Source: Mitsuaria chitosanitabida ATCC BAA-476 = NBRC 102408 | Lineage (GTDB): Bacteria > Pseudomonadota > Gammaproteobacteria > Burkholderiales > Burkholderiaceae_C | NCBI RefSeq assembly: GCF_001598255.1 | Contig: NZ_BCYP01000030.1 | Location: forward strand, 116,515 to 180,514 | Direction: 5' to 3' | Length of the DNA stretch: 64,000 nt | In this document: one piece after another, positions 55,401 through 63,936 of the stretch | Position numbering within the stretch: the stretch's first letter is position 1 | Layout of the letters: every line of letters starts with the position of its first letter | Made by a program: the position numbers and the translations under genes | The notes under the pieces: model-generated | Seen by the model: the letters and a program-made list of their open reading frames with translations, nothing else | Databases searched by the model: none | What the model was told of the DNA's origin: nothing

Positions 55401-58400
55401 TGCCCACGCAGGTCATCGTCACCAGTGGCGACACGCTGCGTGCCTACTCCCAGTACAACGAGACCAGCTACGCCGACTTCGCCCTGCAGCAGGCGGCCCG
55501 CGCGGGCGCGCCGCGTCCGCTGCTGGAGCGCGACGGCAAGGCGCTGGAGCTGGCGCTGACCGCGCCGCTGCCGGTGACGGCCCCGACCGGCTCCGGTGGC
55601 GCCACCGGGGCGGCCGGCGGCGCGGCTTCGGCCACGCCGACCCTGCCGGCCGGCCCGGCGCTGGTCATGGACGCCACCTTGCTCAAGACCCCGGGCAAGG
55701 ACGGCAACGGCATCGTCGCCCGCCTGACGGGCGCGAGCAGCTACGAGATCCTGGCCGCGGGGGGCCGCCGAACGGACGGCTTCACCGGCGTGTCCGTGAA
55801 CGCGGACGAACTCAACGCGATCGGCGCCTCGCGACTGGAGATCGGCGGCACGCTGAACTCCACCTACAGCGACTGGCAGACCGGCTCGCTGGCGCGGGCC
55901 AACGTGATCAACGTCGGGGGAGTCAACACCCGCGACATCACGTTGCGCGCCGGCGCCGAGCTGCGCGCGGGCGAGGTCTATCTGATGACCGGCTACGTGG
56001 CCGGCGGCATCGCGCTGGAGCAGGGCGCCAGCATCAACACGCTGGGCCAGGGGAAGGCGGCCTACGACGCCAGCACCGGCTACGTGCACAACCCCGGCCG
56101 CAGCGGCATGCTGATCGTCGGCAACGGCCGTATCCAGCTGCTGGCGCCGGACGCGCCGGACACGGACGGCCACGGCGCCGGCGCGATCGAGATCGGCACC
56201 TGCGCCGCCGGCGCGACCTGCGTCGGCGAGACGCGCCTGTACTCCGAAGGCACCATCGCCACCGCCACCGACAACCGCTTCGAGCTGGGCGAGTCGGTGC
56301 GCTACGGCACGCGCCAGCTGTCGCTGGCGCTGGGGGGCGTGAACGTCGGCACCAGCCAGGCGCTGGCCGAGGCGCGCGCGCGCGGCGCGCTGCCCGCGGG
56401 CCTGACCTTCAACCAGCAGGTGCTGGACCGCCTGCTGCTGGGCGATCCCGGTACCGGCGCGCCGGCGCTGGAGTCGCTGTCGCTGACGGTGCGCGACGCG
56501 GTGAACTTCCTGGGCGACGTCACCCTGTCCACCTACAACCCGTCCACCGGCGCCTCGGCGCTGCGTGAGCTGGTGCTGGTCACGCCCGCCATCTACGGCC
56601 TGGGCGACGCCGACACCACCGCCCGCATCCGCACCGACCGGCTGGTGTGGACCGGCACGCAGTTGCCTGCCGGCGCGGTGGCCGCGGGTGGCCCGGGTAC
56701 CGGCTCGGGCCGGCTGGTGGTCGACGCGCGCGAGATCGTGCTGGGCTTCGGCTCGCAATCGCAGCCCGACACCGTGCGCCAGCACGACCGCCTGGCGCTG
56801 GGCTTCTCGGAGTTGGCGCTGAACGCGTCCGAGCGCATCACCGCCACGCACAAGGGCACGCTGTCGGTCTATCAGTCGCAGGGCGCGTGGGACGCGACCC
56901 GCAACGCCTTCGCCTACAGCGGCGGCAAGCTGAGCATCGCCACGCCGTTGCTGACGGGGGTGGCCGGCTCGGTGAGCAAGATCACCGCCGGCGGCGACAT
57001 CCGGGTCACCGGGGGCGCCGGCGCGGCCAAGCCGGACAACGCCACGCTGGCCGGCGCACTCGGCGCCGAGCTGGCGCTCAACAGCCGCGACGGTCGCCTG
57101 TCGCTGGACACCGCCGTGCTGCTGCCCAGCGGCAAGCTGACGCTGGCCGCGCAAGGCGACGTGACGCTGGCCGACGGTGCGCAGCTGGACCTGTCGGGCC
57201 GCCGCATCGACTTCTTCGACACCAGCAAGTACAGCTGGGGCGGCGACGTGACGCTGGACAGCCGCGCCGGCGAGGTGCGCCAGGCCGCGAAGGCCTCGGT
57301 GGATCTGTCCGCCGAGAACAACCGCGCGGGCAAGTTGTCCGCCTTCGCCCCGCAGGGGACGGTGGCGCTGGCCGGCGCATTCAAGGGCGGCGCCAGCGGC
57401 CATTACGACGCCGGCGGCACCGAGGTGCCCTACCTGGCGGGCCGTCTGGAGGTCCAGGGGCGGCAGATCGACGACTTCACCGGCCTGAACGACCGGCTGA
57501 CCAAGGGCGGCGTCACCGGCGCGCGGGCCTTCCGCATCGGACAGGGCGACCTGACGGTGGGCAACGAGCTCAAGGCGCACGAGGTGACGGTGGCGCTGGA
57601 CAACGGCCACCTGACCGTGGCCGGCACCATCGACGCCAGCGGCGAGCCGGCCGGCAGCATCCGCCTGGCCGCCGGCCAGGGCGTGACGCTGGCCGCGGGA
57701 TCGCTGCTGGACGCCAGCGCCGACGTGCTGCGCAAGGACAGCTACGGCCAGGTGATCGAGGCGCCCAACCGCGCCACGATCGAGGTCGACGCGGGTCGCG
57801 GCACGCTGGCCATCGAGTCCGGCGCGCGCCTGGACCTGCGCGTGGCCGGCACCCCGACCCACTACGGCACCGTGACCCTGAACGCGCCGCGCGTGGGCGG
57901 CAACGACGTGGCGATCGACGCGCGCGGCCCGGTCACCATCGACGGCGCGCGGACCGTGCAGGCCAACGCCTTCATCACCGACAAGAGCGCCGCGGTCGGC
58001 ACCGAGAGGACGACGGACGGCAAGAGCTACCAGGTCGTCGACCAGGCCTACCTGGATCGCCTGCACGACCAGAGCGAGGCCTTCATGAACGCCGCGCTGC
58101 TCAACGGCGCGCTGATGGACGGCAAGCTCGCCGGGCTGCGCGCCTACCGCGATGCGTTCCACCTGCGCCCCGGCGTCGAGGTGGTGGCGGACACGGCCGT
58201 CAATCCGAGCGGCAACCTGCATGTGGACGGCGACATCGACCTGTCCCGCCATCGCTACGCCAGCGTCAACCCGCACACGACGCGCGTCGCCACGAGCTAC
58301 GGCTCCGGCGAGGCGGGCGCGCTGGTGGTCCGCGCGCAGGGCGATCTGGACGTCTTCGGCAGCCTGACCGACGGCTTCGACACCAGCCGGCTCCCCGTCA

Positions 58401-61400
58401 CCGTCGATGACCGGGGCTGGTACCTGACCAACGGCCGTCAGTTCTGGGGGGGCGACGTGGTGGTGCCGCACAGCGGCCATGTCACGCTGGCCGCGGGAAC
58501 GACCTTCGTCGGTGGCAGGACGCTGAACTACGACCTGCCCATCACCGGGATGCTGGTGGCCGCGCGCACGCGTCTGCCGGTGCCGGCGCAGCTGGCGCAG
58601 CCGCTGACCGTGCCCAAGGGCACGGTGTTGGCCGGCGCGGTCAGCGACGCGAGCGGGCAGGTGCTGTACGCCGCCGGCACGGTGCTGGCCCAGACGGTGA
58701 CGCTGCCCGCCAACGCCTGGCTGGGCGCGGGGCTGGAGCTGCCGGCGGCGGCCTCGTTGCGGGCGATGACCTGGCCGGCCGGCGTGGCGCTGCCGCGCAC
58801 GCCCACCGCCACCACGGTGACGCTGGCCCGCGACCTGGCGCTGGACAAGGGCGCGCTGATCCCGGGCGAGACCAACGTCGTGCTGCCCGGCGGCGCCACC
58901 ACGGTCGACCTGCGTCCGCGCGACGCCAATGGCAACCAGGGCCGCAACTACGCGGTGGCGCCCATGCTGGCGGCGGGGTCGCAGTCCTGGGACGTGACCC
59001 TGGTGGCCGGCGCCGACACGCAGGCGGCGGACCGCCTGACCGTGCTGCGCCCCGCCCAGGGCCATGGCCGCCTGCGCTTCGCCGACACGCACTACGGTGA
59101 CGGGGCCAAGGTCATCGAGATCCCTGGCACCGGCTCGCCGGCGGTGTACCGCTGGTCCCCGGACGTGGACGTCGCGACCTGGGAAAGCATGGGCCTGTTC
59201 GACATCGTGCCGGGCGGGCAGATCGATCCGGCCTTCCTGCAGCTGATGCGGGACATGGGCTTCTTCTCGAGCTCGCCGATGGAACTCAACGACTGGGGTC
59301 TGGGGGCCGTGTTCGACGAACTGGTCCCCGCCACGCCGCCGGACAAGGCCCTGGTGAACGCACCGGTGCGGGAGGAGCTGTTCAGTGTCGTGCGCACGGG
59401 CACCGGCGATCTGCGCCTGGTGTCCGCCGGCGACATCGCCACGCGCTCGGTGTATGGCGTGTACACGGCGGGTACGCCGTCGGCTTCGCTGGCCCAGCCG
59501 GGGGCGGCCGATCCGTTCAACCAGGCGCGCAGCGTCGACACCGGCCTCGGCAACACCGTGCTGGGCCAGTCGGGCGCGTCGATGGAGCCGCTGGTCAACG
59601 GCGGCGCGCGGAGCCTGTACCAGGCCTGGTACCCGGAGCACGGTGGCAATCTGCTGCTGCGCGCCGGGGGCGACATCTCGGGCGACACCCAGGGGCGCGC
59701 CGTCGGCGTGATCCGCGAGGAGCCGCTGGGCTATGCCACCAACCGGCTGTCCGCCAGCTCGGCGGTGGGCAACTGGCTGTGGCGGCAGGGCACCGGCAGC
59801 GTGGGCGCCAGCGAGGGGGAAGCGGCCGTGCCCGCGGCCTGGTGGATCAACTTCGGCACCTACGCGCCGTCCACCACGGACAGCTACTACTCCAAGTTCG
59901 CGCTGATGCCGCGCCTGACCGGCTTCACCGGTTTCGGCACGCTGGGCGGCGGCAACCTCCTGATGGAGGCGGGGGCCAATGCCGGCATGGTGCAGGCGCG
60001 CGGCGACGACGGCTCCTACTACAACGTCCGCAGCACCGGCCTGAACCTGGCGGTGGCCAGCACCGGCCGTGTCACCGCGACCGGCGAGCTGGTGCAGACC
60101 GGCGGCGGCGACCTGGACATCCGCATCGGCGGTGGCCTGAATGCCGACCCGGCGCTGCGCTCCTTCACTGGCACGAACATCGTCGCGCCGGCCAACACCG
60201 TGGTGAGCGGCAACGCCCACCGGCTGGAGCTCAACGGCACTGTCACCGCGCTGCGCGGCGCGCTGCGCATGGAGACCGGATCGATCGGCGGGGTGGAGCT
60301 GCGCTACGGCGGGTCGGACCCCACCGACACGCGCGCCAGCAACGTCTTCGAATCCCGCGGCGCCGTGTCCTCCGGCGGCCCGGTGCTGGTGCTGGGCGAC
60401 GCCACCGCCCACCTGGACGCGCGCGGCGACCTGGTGCTTGGCAGCGTGGTCGACGCCGGCCGGGTGCCGCTGCGCAGCAACGGCACGCCGTTCCAGGCCA
60501 ACGGCGCGGCGTTCACGGGCAACGGCTTCAGCTGGTTCTCGCTGTGGACGCCGTCCACCGCGGTCGACCTGCTGGCCGCGGGCGGACAGCTCACGCCGAC
60601 CTTGGCGCCGCTGGACCTGACCATGGGGCTGGACGCGCAGCCCACGGACATCAACATCGTCTACCCCTCCGTGTTCCGCGCCGCGGCGGCCAGCGGCAGC
60701 ATCTACTACGGCAAGAGCACCGGCGCGTCCAAGGGCGTGTCGCTGGCGCCTTCGCCGGTCGACAAGGCCTTCACGGTCTCAGGCACCGGACAGCTGGAGT
60801 TGCTGGCGGCCCGGTCGCTGTACGCGGCGGGTTCGCAGTTCTCGGTGTCCGGCGCCGATCCGACCCTGCTGGTCAACCCGTTCAACCCTGGCTTCGTCGG
60901 CGCGGGCGACGCGCTGTGGTACGGCCGTCGCATGATCCACAACTTCAACGCCGACGCGTCGGGCTCCTCCGCGCTGTTCTCGGTCGGGAACGAAGGGATC
61001 CTGGGCTCCGCGCAGAACTACCCGCTGTTCTCGCTGACCCCGCCGACGGCCTCGGGCCATGTCTACGTGGGCCAGGAGCCGGCGCGCTACTACGCGGTCA
61101 GCGGCGACGTGGTGGGCCTGCGCACGGGCTCGGTGATCTACCGCGGCTTCTCGAACGGCTCGGTCGGGAAGCTGGCGCCCTGGTATGACGGCGGTGGCGC
61201 CGTGGCGGTGCGCGCCGGTCGCGACATCACCGACGCCGGCACGCCGCTGGGCAAGTACGAGAGCCTCTCCGACTACTACGGCTCCCTGGGATGGACCACG
61301 ACGCCGAACCGCGCGGACCTGTCGGCACCGGCCAAGCCAGTGCCGAGCGAGCAGGGCTCCACGACCGGCAACCTGATCGTGCACACCAGCGCCGACGACG

Positions 61401-63160
61401 TGTCGGTGCTCGAGGCCGGACGCGACGTGCGCCACGCCAACTTCCGCATCGCCGGCCCCGGCCTGCTGGACGTGAGCGCGGGTCGTGACGTCTACATGGC
61501 CGACAAGGCCAGCCTGCACAGCCTGGGCCCGGTGGCCAACGTGAAGCCGGGGGACCGCAGCAGCGGCGCCTCGATCTCGGTGTCCGCCGGCCTGGGCGAG
61601 GCGGGCGCGGACTGGGCCGCCTTCGCCGCGCGCTACCTCGATCCGGCCAACCAGGCCGACACCGGCCGCCCGTTCGCGGACCAGCCCGGCAAGGCGCTGC
61701 GCATCTACAGCGGCGCGACGACGCTGGGGCAGTGGCTCCAGCAGCAGTTCGGCTACGCCGGCGACGAGGCGGGGGCCACGGCCTTCCTGGCGACGAAGCA
61801 GGCCGAGCTGGACAAGATCCGCGCCGCGGCGCTGGCCGCGGGCGGCTCGGCCGCCAGCCGCGACCTGTCGCGCGAGTACAAGCTCGAGGCGCAGCTGAAC
61901 CTGGTGAACTGGCTGGACGGCCGCTTCGGCGGCGCCAACGGCCGGGGATTGCATTTCGACGCGGCCAAGATGGACGCCCGCGCCTTCTTCGCCAAGCTGC
62001 CGATCGAGCAGCAGCGCGCCTTCCTGCGCGAGGTCTACTACGCCGAGCTGCGCGCCTCCGGCCGGGAGTACAACCAGGCCGGTGGTCCGCGCGAGGGCAG
62101 CTACCTGCGCGGTCGCGAGGCCATCGCCACGCTGCTGCCGGAGAAGGACGCGAAGGGCCAGGCGATCGTGCGCCAGGGCGACCTGACGATGTTCAGCAGC
62201 GCGCTGTACTACGACCAGTTCGTCAACGGCACGATCACGCGCCGTCCCAAGCCGGGCTACACCTACATCCGCGAGGACGAGTGGATCGCGATGGGCTCGC
62301 CCGGCTACGACACGCCGTTCTACAAGGTCAACGACGCGGGCATCCACACCGACTTCGGCGGCAGCATCAGCCTGATGGTGCCGGGCGGCCGGGCGCTGGT
62401 GGGCGTGGACGGCGGCTTCAAGCCGGACGCGGGTTCGGGCGTGCTGACGCAAGGCGAGGGCGACATCAGCGTCTACGCCAAGGGCAGCCTGCTGCTGGGA
62501 CAGAGCCGCATCTTCACGACCTTCGGCGGCAACATCCTGGCCTGGTCGGCCGAGGGGGACATCAACGCGGGCCGGGGCTCGAAGACGACGGTGGTGTACA
62601 CGCCGGCACGCCGCGTCTACGACGCGATGGGCAACGTGGCGCTGTCGCCCAACACGCCCAACACCGGCGCGGGCATCGCCACCCTGAACCCGATCCCGGA
62701 AGTGCCGCCGGGCGACGTGGACCTGATCGCGCCGCTGGGCACGATCGACGCGGGCGAGGCCGGCATCCGGGTGTCTGGCAACGTCAACCTGGCCGCGCTG
62801 CACGTGGTCAACGCCGAGAACATCAAGGTGCAGGGCGAGGCGATCGGCATCCCGGTGGTGGCCTCGGTCAACATCGGCGCGCTGACCAACGCCAGCACCG
62901 CGGCCTCGCAGGCCACGGTGGCGGCGCAGGACCTGATGCAGCGCGAGCGCGCCGCGCAGCGCCAGGCGCAGCCGTCCATCGTCAACGTGAAGGTGCTGGG
63001 CTTCGGCGGCGAGTCCGCCGAGACGCCCGCGCCGGCACCGCGCGGGGCGACGACCAGCCAGGCGCCGCGCGCCACGGTGGAGGTGGTGGGCGACGGCACG
63101 CTCACCGCCGAGCAGCGGGCGAAGCTGACGGAGGCGGAGCGGCGCAATCTGCGACCGTGA
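49469..63160 (+). CDS. Giant two-partner secretion adhesin (TpsA, FHA-like, DUF3739)
   Basis: The 4563-residue protein has a long basic signal peptide (cleavage after ARA, about residue 48) and a TPS secretion domain at roughly 130-330 with ILNWETFNVG, WSVLNRV and NRNGIVFG (the family usually has NPNGI). It continues as beta-helix repeats rich in Gly, Ala and VTLAAG/LDVSG units. Around residues 4150-4265 lies a DUF3739-type segment (LPIEQQRAFLREVYYAEL...SGREYN). I see only two cysteines (about 2245 and 2251, CAAGATC). It should be exported by the TpsB encoded at 38.4 kb and act at the cell surface in adhesion or competition. No C-terminal toxin was recognised. Confidence 0.93.
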   Translation: MQARSPLSRRPVDSLARRRARRLRLMSRRLTPVAIAVLLGAGALPARAQQAFSPAWFANKGAAQNQAAATGRLPSGAPASALSQSQAQQQKAREQLQLSVRNLGLAAQAIAAQQARQADARQQAGAQPATVPDGLGKGGLQVDTNSLTAGWLNAKAPTQQTADGRTTVTIAQTADRAILNWETFNVGRNTTVAFDQQAGWSVLNRVNDPLARPSEIQGRIKADGTVLIVNRNGIVFGGTSQVNTRNLVAAAVGLADAQFKKGLFSDAQGSAYVPTFANALSSTASSFSHAAATGQVVVAAGATIATSAPTGVTEGGGYVMLLGQTVRNDGSIATPSGQALLAAGDAFVVRPGMSTEANQTSSTRGNEVTPLRLPTPTGTGTGTGTGTGTPPPSITGQVTNTGLIRAETGDITLTGHDVRQDGTVAATTSVHTRGTVHLVADATDTTSRVRLGGDGVTAVLLDESATTALDVQRQALVKDSDKTVGDVPDRRDQSLVRIVSGGDVDFRGRSLTLATGGQILVDAAGTSRVADGALLDVAGAVGVRVAMEANNVLINVQGNEQRDAAGNRDDKSLNNSDIWLDRRDLVLVPAGKGYDTDRWYTAGGLLEVGGYLGITGHGIGEWSAQGGTVQFGGGALTTARGSSINLSGGTLDVQDGRVNQTFLKGADGRLYNASTAPGDLLYTGLYTGYETSHARWGAKASESFHNPLIAPSSRLENGYTVGRDAGRLVVATKAAVLQGDLASATFQGDRQQRARDDALDGYNQAQTAMAQGAQLIIGSDTPVWDKASGQLRHGPGAVASGIYIGEVKAGATPQAGRIDLDAAWLNAQKLGAFKAYATGELVVDQALTVATGGELALHATDTRINAGLTARAGRISLGDMVVQKTDSGQVWQDKPIGGFSAGALPHQVLVGDGVMLDARGVWTNRQHDEHRAGLAFVDGGTVSIRGTGNVTLGAGSLIDVSSGASLDVNDKVNGGRGGSVTLATGQYNGSGALLLDGKIRGSGVKGGGALNIENGTLVSIGGSLPDAVEHLPAGKTSELTLRLAADVTVKAGQVIPVSFSVTLTRVAGGQAFPITLRPEVSSSKPVTLAAPWVLPVTVQIQNGPVVYAGTTLPAGTVLQGISDLPAGYVLPAAAFPNGLPVPQQIFSYTAGSKTAKDLVVPRGTRLPPGTRWTQDVAVESFLAIDPALFRSGFGSYAVNGRDGLTVMPGTALDVVMPVLRLDREAGRLLASGEDPAGALTEWLPPLRLDDPAARTHTARAGASLSLSAGNVRGAGDLLVGEGARITVDPGKTLALTGNGQITIEGALTAHGGRISVLPGDLGEGNAANAPDGTPNARSLWIGDRAVLDASGQAYTATDGAGRRYGQVLNGGTIEVGGKFDIDARNADAIDAFLVVRPGARLEASGAQATLDLPEIGTTTLASHGGTIALSGANGLYVDGRLKADAGGAGALGGTLALRLETPVYLGVGRFDMLGTAVNDGVRVPRELVIEQTYGGSGLSTDAKAGEAHATLAYGQARYGADAIRAGGFDTAALFVNGLLSFDGDVNLRLNQGLYLTASGVGLSAAAPRDSAVSLAAPYLRLSGSSRRQIDGSLMPNPVFGSRNAGAAAGTLGVPLVAEDARLTLAGQLVDVVGDVSMGARGEIIRNQDGPLKIERDAFGDLRLQSQGDLRLRGAGLYSPGHTTLAAAQVYGSGTVVVGSVSKLDQWGTLQRSFDPDVSLDIERVGTTLPAVPYSVFDTLSLEAGVINQGGVLRAPLGKLTLGAVSNGRTTQVNLLPGSVTSVSANGLTMPYGGTVDGLSYTYNGADVAYNGVGFEPALVVRSDALDARTGAVIDLSGGGTLTGAAFLSGRGGSTDARLNPLVQRGEGRFVLPGLGTNPVYAIVPGVQPGYAPVGAEKGAGDPALGRQITIGAGVPGLPPGTYTLMPSTYALLPGAFRVELNGLAASPAAFGSTSPMRNGSWSTSARMGIANTGYSDTLPTQVIVTSGDTLRAYSQYNETSYADFALQQAARAGAPRPLLERDGKALELALTAPLPVTAPTGSGGATGAAGGAASATPTLPAGPALVMDATLLKTPGKDGNGIVARLTGASSYEILAAGGRRTDGFTGVSVNADELNAIGASRLEIGGTLNSTYSDWQTGSLARANVINVGGVNTRDITLRAGAELRAGEVYLMTGYVAGGIALEQGASINTLGQGKAAYDASTGYVHNPGRSGMLIVGNGRIQLLAPDAPDTDGHGAGAIEIGTCAAGATCVGETRLYSEGTIATATDNRFELGESVRYGTRQLSLALGGVNVGTSQALAEARARGALPAGLTFNQQVLDRLLLGDPGTGAPALESLSLTVRDAVNFLGDVTLSTYNPSTGASALRELVLVTPAIYGLGDADTTARIRTDRLVWTGTQLPAGAVAAGGPGTGSGRLVVDAREIVLGFGSQSQPDTVRQHDRLALGFSELALNASERITATHKGTLSVYQSQGAWDATRNAFAYSGGKLSIATPLLTGVAGSVSKITAGGDIRVTGGAGAAKPDNATLAGALGAELALNSRDGRLSLDTAVLLPSGKLTLAAQGDVTLADGAQLDLSGRRIDFFDTSKYSWGGDVTLDSRAGEVRQAAKASVDLSAENNRAGKLSAFAPQGTVALAGAFKGGASGHYDAGGTEVPYLAGRLEVQGRQIDDFTGLNDRLTKGGVTGARAFRIGQGDLTVGNELKAHEVTVALDNGHLTVAGTIDASGEPAGSIRLAAGQGVTLAAGSLLDASADVLRKDSYGQVIEAPNRATIEVDAGRGTLAIESGARLDLRVAGTPTHYGTVTLNAPRVGGNDVAIDARGPVTIDGARTVQANAFITDKSAAVGTERTTDGKSYQVVDQAYLDRLHDQSEAFMNAALLNGALMDGKLAGLRAYRDAFHLRPGVEVVADTAVNPSGNLHVDGDIDLSRHRYASVNPHTTRVATSYGSGEAGALVVRAQGDLDVFGSLTDGFDTSRLPVTVDDRGWYLTNGRQFWGGDVVVPHSGHVTLAAGTTFVGGRTLNYDLPITGMLVAARTRLPVPAQLAQPLTVPKGTVLAGAVSDASGQVLYAAGTVLAQTVTLPANAWLGAGLELPAAASLRAMTWPAGVALPRTPTATTVTLARDLALDKGALIPGETNVVLPGGATTVDLRPRDANGNQGRNYAVAPMLAAGSQSWDVTLVAGADTQAADRLTVLRPAQGHGRLRFADTHYGDGAKVIEIPGTGSPAVYRWSPDVDVATWESMGLFDIVPGGQIDPAFLQLMRDMGFFSSSPMELNDWGLGAVFDELVPATPPDKALVNAPVREELFSVVRTGTGDLRLVSAGDIATRSVYGVYTAGTPSASLAQPGAADPFNQARSVDTGLGNTVLGQSGASMEPLVNGGARSLYQAWYPEHGGNLLLRAGGDISGDTQGRAVGVIREEPLGYATNRLSASSAVGNWLWRQGTGSVGASEGEAAVPAAWWINFGTYAPSTTDSYYSKFALMPRLTGFTGFGTLGGGNLLMEAGANAGMVQARGDDGSYYNVRSTGLNLAVASTGRVTATGELVQTGGGDLDIRIGGGLNADPALRSFTGTNIVAPANTVVSGNAHRLELNGTVTALRGALRMETGSIGGVELRYGGSDPTDTRASNVFESRGAVSSGGPVLVLGDATAHLDARGDLVLGSVVDAGRVPLRSNGTPFQANGAAFTGNGFSWFSLWTPSTAVDLLAAGGQLTPTLAPLDLTMGLDAQPTDINIVYPSVFRAAAASGSIYYGKSTGASKGVSLAPSPVDKAFTVSGTGQLELLAARSLYAAGSQFSVSGADPTLLVNPFNPGFVGAGDALWYGRRMIHNFNADASGSSALFSVGNEGILGSAQNYPLFSLTPPTASGHVYVGQEPARYYAVSGDVVGLRTGSVIYRGFSNGSVGKLAPWYDGGGAVAVRAGRDITDAGTPLGKYESLSDYYGSLGWTTTPNRADLSAPAKPVPSEQGSTTGNLIVHTSADDVSVLEAGRDVRHANFRIAGPGLLDVSAGRDVYMADKASLHSLGPVANVKPGDRSSGASISVSAGLGEAGADWAAFAARYLDPANQADTGRPFADQPGKALRIYSGATTLGQWLQQQFGYAGDEAGATAFLATKQAELDKIRAAALAAGGSAASRDLSREYKLEAQLNLVNWLDGRFGGANGRGLHFDAAKMDARAFFAKLPIEQQRAFLREVYYAELRASGREYNQAGGPREGSYLRGREAIATLLPEKDAKGQAIVRQGDLTMFSSALYYDQFVNGTITRRPKPGYTYIREDEWIAMGSPGYDTPFYKVNDAGIHTDFGGSISLMVPGGRALVGVDGGFKPDAGSGVLTQGEGDISVYAKGSLLLGQSRIFTTFGGNILAWSAEGDINAGRGSKTTVVYTPARRVYDAMGNVALSPNTPNTGAGIATLNPIPEVPPGDVDLIAPLGTIDAGEAGIRVSGNVNLAALHVVNAENIKVQGEAIGIPVVASVNIGALTNASTAASQATVAAQDLMQRERAAQRQAQPSIVNVKVLGFGGESAETPAPAPRGATTSQAPRATVEVVGDGTLTAEQRAKLTEAERRNLRP
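50600..50635. repeat. Tandem hexanucleotide repeat (ggcact)5 in tpsA
   Basis: Five perfect ggcact units and one ggcacg encode a Thr-Gly run. The unit is a multiple of three, so length changes keep the frame; they would only stretch a linker after the secretion domain. Confidence 0.9.
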
Positions 63161-63175
63161 GGAAGGGAGGCCAGG

Positions 63176-63547
63176 ATGAGCGCAATGCCTGAAGAGCAAC
63201 TCGACATTGAGGCCTATGCGAAGGCAGAGGCAGGCGCGGTCGTTTCGGTGCTGTCCAAGGTCATCGGTCCCTTCGGGGCGGCGGACGCTTCGGGCGACGA
63301 TCCCATGGTCTTCGAGTTCCGGGGCGCCTCCGTCGTCGTGTGGGCGATCGAAGGGGGATTCCTGAGCGTCTGGGTGCGTGGGAAAACGCCTTGGTCGACC
63401 TGTGTCGGGCTGGGGCGATTCCTCGCGAAGGAGTTGCACTGCACGGTGCGATGCGATCCAGGCGCCGAGTTCCCGGAGCTCAGCCCGCATGCCAATGTCT
63501 TCCTCGAGATCGAGGCGGACCGCGAACGTCTGACGGCGTGGGGCTGA
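63176..63547 (+). CDS. Small hypothetical protein downstream of TpsA
   Basis: The 123-residue protein begins MSAMPEEQLDIEAYAKAEAGAVVSVLSKVIG and has alternating strands (MVFEFRGASVVVWAI, FLSVWVRG) and a helix ending in CTVRCDPG. It is cytosolic by sequence. A strong GGAGG lies before ATG 63176, only 15 nt after the tpsA stop, so it is translated with tpsA. I do not recognise a family; an immunity or chaperone partner for TpsA is a guess from position. Confidence 0.6.
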   Translation: MSAMPEEQLDIEAYAKAEAGAVVSVLSKVIGPFGAADASGDDPMVFEFRGASVVVWAIEGGFLSVWVRGKTPWSTCVGLGRFLAKELHCTVRCDPGAEFPELSPHANVFLEIEADRERLTAWG

Positions 63548-63936
63548 TGGGCCGTCGTCGTCCCAGCCGGGCAAGTCCGTTTCGAGGCGGCCGGCTCGGT
63601 GTCCATGGCGAGTTGCTTTACTTTGCCAACGAGGTCTCGTCAATCACCCTTCGCGCGTGATGTCGAATGTGTATCAAACAGATACAGTCCTTCACTCCTT
63701 GTTCGCAAACGGCTTGTGATTTCGTCATTCGACGCTCAGGCCAGCGAACCGATCAGGGCAAACCCGGCGCGAGTCGGCGACGCAAAGCCTCCGGTCTCGA
63801 GCCGACGTCCTCCGCGATGTCGTGACGCGAGATAGCGGGGTTGCCGGACCGGATCTCCCCGGTTCGTGACGCATTGCCGCATCTGCCTGTCTGTCCTGGC
63901 TTGAAGAACAACGCCAAAAGAGTCGACGGGCGAGGG
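63548..63936. other. Intergenic region after the TPS locus
   Basis: About 390 nt, GC lower than the neighbourhood up to 63.75 kb. The short frames on both strands lack ribosome binding sites and family resemblance. It contains the small palindrome at 63670-63686 and must carry the promoter of the gene at the right edge. Confidence 0.45.
63670..63686. promoter_or_regulatory. Palindrome TGTATC-N5-GATACA
   Basis: Perfect 6-bp arms around aaaca in an AT-richer stretch; it could be an operator of the right-edge gene. No regulator family can be assigned. Confidence 0.3.

Noticed and set aside
49337..60412. Antisense open frame of 3691 codons opposite tpsA
   Set aside because: It mirrors a GC3-biased coding strand; the translation is Ala/Arg/His/Gln-rich low-complexity without any family motif, ribosome binding site or signal.
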